From NCBI RefSeq assembly GCF_008831285.2, contig NC_045146.1, positions 2,196,001 to 2,260,000 of the forward strand: a DNA stretch of 64,000 bases. Reading direction: 5' to 3'. Position 1 is the first letter of the stretch. Every line of letters starts with the position of its first letter. The DNA is from Nymphaea colorata. Its lineage: Eukaryota > Streptophyta > Magnoliopsida > Nymphaeales > Nymphaeaceae. The notes under the pieces were generated by a model. The model had not been told where the DNA came from, made no database searches, and was given only the letters and a program-made list of their open reading frames with translations. The position numbers and the translations under genes are program-made. This document shows positions 56,634-64,000 of this stretch, in pieces.

Positions 56634-58228
56634 AGCATTACATGTAACTTTGGAGTTGAACTTTCTAATTTCATTTCCTCCTTGGGATCCACTAATCCTA
56701 GAGCGGAAAAATGTATGTCAAAAAACAAAATGAAAAAGTGTGAAAGAAAACAAGTAGGTAATACTAGTTAGAGAAAAAAGAAAAGGGAGGAAAAACCAAC
56801 ACATTATATAGCTAAAGTACACCAATTTAATTAACTTGATCCAATGATGCCGATCAAGGTCCTAGTATATCCTTTTAATTTGCTACCAATTACGCCTCAG
56901 CTAGATTGGGTTGTTGAAAGTAAAATCATAGTTTTTTGCATGGGCAACCATACTTTGATGCAATGCAAGTAAATGTTTATTTATTTTCGCAGTCATGATA
57001 TATGTTTTTTTAAACTTTGAATAATACGATTCAAAGCTTCTTGTTTTATGTATAAATTACGTAGATTTCGTTAGGTTATTTTGGTAGTTTGGTCACTTGG
57101 TCAAATAGTTTCATGGCAGGAGAGGAGGCATTTGAGAAACTTGGGGCATACCATCCCAACTAGGCTTCCACTATATATATATTAAAGTGGGTGGAAATTG
57201 TCAGGTTCTAGGTTCTATCTTTAGGTAGAAGTCCTTTCATTTGATGTTCCATATAATGATTGGTGACCCACTCTGGTACTTCCTGTACAAAATTCTTATG
57301 CTTGGGCACTTCTACAAGCCATCCCATCTTCCACTTTTTCAAAATAACGACTTATGAACTTAAAATAATTTTACTTTCACCAGTGTTATAAAAAACTGTG
57401 TCGGCGCCATACGGACCGGTTTGCACATTAACAGGCCTGTATCACCTTATGTTTTGTAATTTTCAAAATAAAAAGCAACTAAATATGTTAAATTATTTTA
57501 AAAATAAAAACTAGAAATATATGAAGCTATAGCGGTTCAATGTATGTATTATTTGTGTAATATTTGTAACAGGTTTATATAGGGGCCTATGCCCTCTTCC
57601 CACTGCTTCTTTCTTAAGGAAATTTAAGACTGCATAGTTTTTTACCGAGCTTAATTTAAAACTTTAATTTAGTGGTTGAACTTGGGTCCTTATGAGGTAG
57701 TTTTTCAATGTCCTACTACAAGATCAATTAAAATTAATTAGTATTTGATGAAAAAAAAATTTCTAACTGAGCTCGGAACACGAGTATGAAACTGCAAGCC
57801 TTTTTACCAGTCCCACAAATTAGTAGGCAGTCAAGTTATTACCTTTTGTAATGCACATGACATTTATGACAATTTTTCATAAATGAGGATCCATTTTGAT
57901 AATTAACTAAAAGCTATCTTGTTCCTAACCATATAGCTCTCCTTCTCTCATCGTGTTAGTATCAAAAAGAGGAAAAAGTAGTCATTGTTATATAAAATTC
58001 AATTAGGGTATAAAGGAGTATGACAAAATCTGTTCTATGTACAAGTTCATCTATATACATATTCTTAGAAATTTGTAAGAGCGCTAAACTTTCACGCAAA
58101 AACTTTATGAATGTCCAAATAAGACTTAGAATAAAAAAATAGTTTTTTGTGATAATTGCTTTAAATGACATTTTATCCATATAAAATGAAATTCCATTAT
58201 ACAAAGTCTGAAGAGCAAATGCTAAAGT

Positions 58229-58268
<40 letters not shown>

Positions 58269-58399
58269 GACACGCACACAATCGACCGGACGTCTGTAGT
58301 TGTTTTAAAATCGATCGCCCTTACTTCTATATTCTCTCATTAGGTTTGACCATTAAGGCCAGCATCAGCTTCTTCATTTTGCACATCTCCCATTTCCTC
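56025..58399. other. upstream region of the SLC35F-like gene
   Basis: Non-coding, with promoter presumed near the right edge. Contains a (TA)n(GA)n microsatellite at 56551-56629 and (CT)n at 58232-58265. The segment near 57383-57530 has words like the start of the hAT MITE at 26382 (TATAAAAAACTG; AAATATATGAAG), but no ends were found. Confidence 0.45.
56551..56629. repeat. (TA)n(GA)n compound microsatellite
   Basis: About 45 bp of TA, then GTATA, then about 30 bp of GA. Confidence 0.97.
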
Positions 58400-58524
58400 C
58401 ATCAGAACTATCAATCTTGCTTTTTCTTCTCTAATCTCTTCCTCCCCCGAGAGAGAGACCATCAGAATTTTCTATCTGCTTTTTCTTCATTAATCACTTC
58501 CTACCCCGGAAGAGAGAGAGAGAG
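58400..58524 (+). repeat. 60-bp tandem duplication in the presumed 5' UTR
   Basis: CATCAGAA(C/T)T...CTGCTTTTTCTTC...CCCCGAGAGAGA-type units start at 58400 and 58460, period 60 bp, with moderate divergence. The second unit ends in AGAGAGAGAG directly against the ATG. Confidence 0.75.
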
Positions 58525-61500
58525 ATGGCAGGCAAGGAAGGAGGCTACGTGGGGAGAAGCCGGGTAGTGATGGAGGACGGTGGTGGCAGCGGTGGTGGCG
58601 ATGGAAGAGGAGGAGGATCCATGAAGAAGACGATCATGTGGTTTCGAGAGAGGATGACGCTGGTAGCTGTCATTCTCGGCCAGATGGTCGCCTTCCTCAA
58701 CGCCTCCACAGCCATCTCTTCCACGGAGCTCGTCAAAAGAGGTAACCAGCAGCAGCTCGCACCTCTCTCTGTCTCCTTCCCTCTCGCTCTCCATCTTCTG
58801 CGTTGAACATGGACTTTCTTCGCTCCCACCTAATTGTTACAAACAATTGATTTGTGAACTGATGAAACCAACAAGGGATCAATGCTCCAACTTCGCAATC
58901 ATTCCTCAACTACGCGCTTCTGGCAATAGTTTACGGCAGCGTTGTGCTTCTCCGGAAGAAAGGGCTCCGCGTAAGTCTCTTTTTTTCTCCCTTCCTGTTC
59001 CAATGATGGGCGACGCAACTCATTAGGTTGGGTGGCGTGCATCAACCACATCCTGAGTTAGAGTTTTAGGAGATTAGGAGTGCTGGATCTTCTCCCCTCA
59101 TCCTCCTTCTCACTCATAATAATGATTTACCATTCATATAGTTTCTGCTATCCTGCTTATTTTCTACAATCTTTGAAGGATCATAACAAAATGATTAATA
59201 ATAATAACAACAGCAACAATAAGAATATGAATAATTAGTACTATTATTGATAGTCCCCGCCCAATTAGCCTTTTTTTTTCAAAATTTTCCCTTTCAATTA
59301 ACTTTCCATGGCCGTCCTCAACATTTTGTAAGCGACACAAATTCATCCGTAATATCGCAACTGAATAACAAAAACAAGAAATTTTGGAAAAAAAGCAGTT
59401 CCATTAATTTTTCTTAATCAAACATACTCCTGGCATAAATAAAAAGCAAAATGCTTTAATTTGGAGTACTCTAAACCAACCACAACTAAGAGAACTGTTT
59501 GCAGACCTGCACAGAATGAATGCAAAAAAAGGTGTATGTAGATAGAAATTAATTTGTTAGGATTCAAAAGTCAAATGTCCAAATTTTTCTAGCTTACAAA
59601 GCCTTGACTTATAAATAATGAGTTGTGACGGGAGATAGAAATACCTTTCCATTATTAATCCAGTCATATTGAGCTATAATACGGTGTTAATTATTTAACA
59701 GAATATTATTTAATATGTACATTTAAACATTAAAAAAAGGATGAATCTTGAAAAGGAAATGACAAAATTGAAGAATAAAATCCTAATTAATTGAACTAAC
59801 AGCATCTTCAAATTTTTTTTTTCTGCTGCCCTTCTGGTCAAAAAGAATTTCTGTTATATTATTTGCTTGGTTCGATTGGTAGCATATAAATATTGGATTA
59901 TATGTTGCGTGTATTTGTGGCTAGACACTTCTCTCTCATCCATCTGGCTGTTTTGCGTCTATTTTTAGGTAAACAGTATATTTTACTTTTTCCAGGTTTC
60001 CAGATTTTCTTCCTTTTTTTTTTAAATTTACATTATGAATTCTTTCAATTTTCTACAAGTAACTTTTGTTTTTTCTTCTCTATAGCTTGTTACACATTAA
60101 TAGTAGTCATCTAACAGTGATCAGTAGAAAAAGAGAAATTGAATGAATCATAATTATTTGCAATCGTCAATTTTTTTATCGGCAACCTTAACTATTTTTT
60201 AGTTCATGTAGAGATTATATTTGCTGCTGCATAAACATTTCGTTTTCTCCCTATGTTTGTGCAGGCCAAGTGGTATTACTACATACTTCTTGCACTTGTC
60301 GATGTGGAAGCTAATTTTCTTGGTATGTATGCTAAGTGGCACTTTCAACCAAGTAGATCCATATTTCCTTTGTATTCAGGATCATTAAATATTTGATACA
60401 AGGGTGGCATATACATATCATATAACTTCAAATTAAGATGTTTTATCGTGTTTTATATATATATATATAGCTAGCTAGTGTCCAAATAACAAAAACAATT
60501 CTAATAACAAGTGAAATTAATTAAACACCGTACTCATAAAAAATGGTAGTATATATTTGTTAATTGGCAACATAAAAATGTGTGCACCTTGTAAATTAAT
60601 ATGAACAAATGATATATTCAAAGGCCTCATTTATTACAATATCATTCTAAAAGTCATATTTTCATAGACTACTCCTTATACGTATATATAAATAGATCAC
60701 TCAAACAACTGATTTGATTGGTTTAACTTGATATGATGGACGGTTCCCGCCGATTCTTGTACTTGATCATGGTTATGTCATATTCACTTATTCTCCATAA
60801 TATAACGTCGAATCCTGAATTAGGTGTTCAAACCCATAGAAACCATGTAATACTTATGTTCAAAAATACGTAAGGCTATATAATTAATTCCCATTGATCC
60901 AAAAAATATTTTCTGATGTATTTAGATGTTTGATTTGGGATTTCTTATTGATCAGGAAAAACATTAGAAGTGGTAATCACGTAGCGGTATGAGAGTATAT
61001 ATCTACAATTTTTTCCTAAAGGATGATAATCGTTCGTGGAAAATTTTAACAATATATAATGACTAAACAACTGATTCATCATCTAAGTCTCAGAGGATTC
61101 ATGAATGGTGGTTAATATTAATTTGTACGCATTATGTTATTAGTAAATATATATGATTGTGTGGCATATTGTGCAGTGGTGAAAGCGTACCAGTACACTT
61201 CCATGACAAGCGTGATGCTGCTGCTTTGCTGGTCCATTCCTTCGGTCATCATCTTGACATGGCTCTTCCTCAAGACTCGCTATGGCTTCATTCAGTTCTT
61301 CGGCGTGGCTGTCTGTATCGGCGGCCTTGTCGTCATCGTCTTCTCCGATGTCCATGGAGGCGGTGATAGAACCAGTCAGTTTCTTTCAACTACTACTCCT
61401 ACTGCTACTGCTACCTGTCGCATGCGTCTACCAGCTTTCCTGATCGGCCATCGTTAAATATTATCTCCCTTACATTACCAATTGCATGTTACTTCATGGT

Positions 61501-63934
61501 AGACATATATATTGAAAACAATTAAACACTCTAATCTTTATTATACTCGCTTACAATCGATTTAGCAGAGAAAACATGTTGAGTTAACTCGATGATTAAA
61601 GTTCATGCTTAGATGCATTCTTCAAGCAAGAAACACATGATTGAAAACCTTTTTCTTAATTTATTCCTTCGGATTTTGTACATGCTTATGCTTTAACAAC
61701 TTCAACGTCTGTGTATGTTAATCGATCATGTAACGTTCATGCGTGTTCTTGGGGGCTTATAGGAGGACCCAACCCGCTGAAAGGAGATTTAATTGTTGTA
61801 GCAGGCGCCACGCTTTATGCAGTTAGCAACGTTTCTGAGGCAAGTCGTTTCCTGCTTATCAGTTCCATTGACTTCTTTATCCTTTTTCTTGTTTGATTGA
61901 GTGTTTGAATATCCCTTCTTCTTGATCAGAAGCTGGCCTGTTCTTGTCATGGTCGTTGCCATTAAGCTAAAGTACACATATACATAACCAAAAACAATGT
62001 GAAAAACATGAAAAAATGAAAAAAGGGGAAACATGAAATTAAAATGCATTTCTTTCATTTTTGACGTTTTTTTTTCCTTCAAAAAAACATGTTTTCTGCT
62101 TTCACGCTTTGTTCGCCTGACCAGTTAATTATTTTTCAAACTTTTAAACGCGTTTTTTTTTGTTAATAATACACATTTTCTGTGACTACGGTTTTCGACA
62201 ACTAGAATTTTTGTCTCATGTACAATTTGACTCTCAAAAGTTTTGCACTATTCAATTTAAAGGGATATAGGCATTTGACAATCACTTGAGAAGGTATATA
62301 TTCAGAAGTACGCGCTGAAGGTCCTCATTGAGGCATCAATAGATATTATCAATCTTGATACCAAGTTTATGATTCTTGTGATTATTTGGCTTGATATTTC
62401 AAATATTGGCATCCTTGCTGATGACCTTATCGTTATCACTTTTGATTATAAGATGATCAACAATTATCTTGGCTAGAGCTTTGTTTACAAAAGATCTTGC
62501 TTTTGGTTATTGAGCTGTAAAAGTCAATCCCAAGAAGCATCATATGTATCTCCTCTATGACCCATTTTCGGTGAACTTCAGAAGATGTATCAAGTGTCCA
62601 TTTCTTGTTAAGTTCTGATGTAGTCGTCTGAGAATAAGGGTATGGATGAAGCGGGGGTTGGCAGGTGGTTAGTTTCTGTTTCGAGTTTCTAATACATCAA
62701 CTTTTTTATTCTATAAAAAGGGAGGAGGGGACATTGTTATGAAAGTTGAAGGGGAGAAGCATAATTATCCAAAGCTTTGGTTTCCTTGTTGGATTGGATA
62801 ATAGGATGAAATACTCCCTATGCTTGCCCAACGTGATGAGAATAAGGGGGATTAAGGCTGGAATCTACAACATGTTGTATGTGCAACTAAAGAGTACTGA
62901 ACTCTAACTTAGTGCCAGCTCTAGACAATAACCAGACTTGTTTCTGGGGACAATAAAATGACAAGGTAGAGTATTGTTCATTTTGGCAAACAAAGACAGG
63001 AAGCAAATCCACGTCTCTTATGTGAAGTGAGATGACTCTAGAGTACCTTAATTTAATTTATACAAACCAATTGCAACACTCGATATATTAGAAGTTTGCT
63101 TTGTTACACATGAATTAATTAATAATCATATTAAACGAGCAAACAAGTTTGTGTGGCGTAGTTGCTTTCTTTATTATGCTTATTTATCTTTTAAGTCACT
63201 TTTAATTGCTAGTTAATTAGGTTTATAATTCATCTCTTTTGATTTTCCTTCATTTGGTTACAAAATTGGAATATAATAGATGTCAAGCTAATAACACGAA
63301 TTTACGTTCCCAAACTTTGTTGTACCAGTCTCTATTGAGTCTGATTTTTTCATGTATTTCAGATTATCTGCATTTGAAATATTGACACTCCCACAGAAAA
63401 GATATTCCTAAAAGAAAACTTTTTTTTAATAAATGAAAAGTAGAAATTGTAGAAGATTAATGGGTGCTGTTCTCGCTGTATTAATTTTCATTGGTTAGTT
63501 TGTTCAAATAGCATCCATATGTTTGTTCGATTCTTTTAATAGCGTATGATAAATACGAATGTGTTTCAATTTTCTATAATTAATAATCTTTGACCCTTTA
63601 TCCGATATGCATAATCGTTACTACTGATTATCTTTTTTGTTTTCAGGAATTTTTGGTGAAAAATGTTGATAGGATTGAGGTAATGGCAATGTTGGGCGTC
63701 TTCGGAGCCATAGTTGGCGCATGCCAAATGTATCCTTGTTTAATTGCACAAACTTTGTGCGTATGTGTGTGCATGTGTGTGTGTGTGTGTGTGTTTCAAT
63801 TTGTTTGTTAAGGGTTATAGCTAGACAAGGTAAACACACCATGTTAGAACCGCGAATGCTTTGCATCGTCATTATCTTTCCTTTCTTACAGTATTACTCC
63901 ACGCATAGCATTCTTGAACTATGGGGACTAACCA
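58525..63934 (+). CDS. SLC35F/DUF914-type membrane transporter, 5' part (partial)
   Basis: Exons: 58525-58741, 58876-58970, 60265-60322, 61177-61374, 61763-61839, 63647-63729 and tentatively 63909-63934. The joined frame stays open (about 250 aa) and matches plant DUF914/EamA proteins of the SLC35F group: NASTAISSTEL, VDVEANFLVVKAYQYTSMTSV, GATLYAVSNVSEEFLVKN. Six or seven hydrophobic helices are visible, as in ten-helix drug/metabolite transporters; the substrate is unknown. Intron 5 seems to start with GC (GAG|GCAAGT) rather than GT, since only this join gives the conserved SEEFLVKN. For the last exon, the acceptor at 63891 would bring a stop (GGGGACTAA), so 63908 is preferred, but this is weak. 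The 3' part lies beyond the window. Confidence 0.88.
63766..63793. repeat. (GT)n microsatellite in an intron
   Basis: A GTGTGTG tract with a few interruptions inside the intron after 63729. Confidence 0.85.
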
Positions 63935-64000
63935 GTAAGCAACTTTTCACAAATCAATGCGGAGTCTGTTTCAATTTCCGATCCTTGACCTCTTATACAG

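Overview
The window is nuclear DNA of a flowering plant. It has spliced genes with GT-AG introns, a florigen (FT) gene with the standard four-exon layout, a long P-class PPR gene, Ty1/copia retrotransposons primed by initiator-methionine tRNA, MITEs, and many (TC)n, (TA)n and (TG)n microsatellites. The lineage cannot be fixed from the sequence alone. Nothing bacterial, viral, CRISPR-like, tRNA or rRNA was seen.

Layout. 1-10.4 kb is repeat-rich intergenic DNA: an hAT-type MITE with target-site duplication (TSD), other MITE fragments, long microsatellites, and an inverted, frameshifted partial FT copy at 5.06-6.02 kb. An apparently intact FT-like gene follows on the + strand (10422-12083, 180 aa). 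13.3-21.2 kb is a nested stack: a MITE whose terminal repeat was hit by an old copia element (TSD GTCCC), which was itself hit by a 3' LINE fragment (13-bp TSD). 24.7-31.3 kb is a nine-exon minus-strand gene for a PUX11/UBXN4-like UBX protein (541 aa) with an hAT MITE in its last intron. 36.2-39.3 kb is an intronless 1026-aa PPR protein resembling Arabidopsis At1g06710. 42.97-48.28 kb is a young copia element (TSD TATTA; LTRs differ at 2 of 287 bases). It carries one in-frame stop and one frameshift and sits inside one unit of an older ~0.6-kb tandem duplication. 58.5 kb to the end is the 5' part of a DUF914/SLC35F-type membrane transporter gene, which appears to use a GC-AG intron and runs off the window.

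The four host genes (flowering signal, Cdc48/p97 adaptor, organellar RNA-binding protein, transporter) look functionally unrelated, as is usual for plant chromosomes. I found no convincing new multi-gene system. The most interesting signals are the FT gene paired head-to-head with its broken copy, the FT loop substitution at residue 137, the datable nested transposons, and the GC-AG intron. Exon borders come from reading splice sites and family similarity by eye, with no transcript data.
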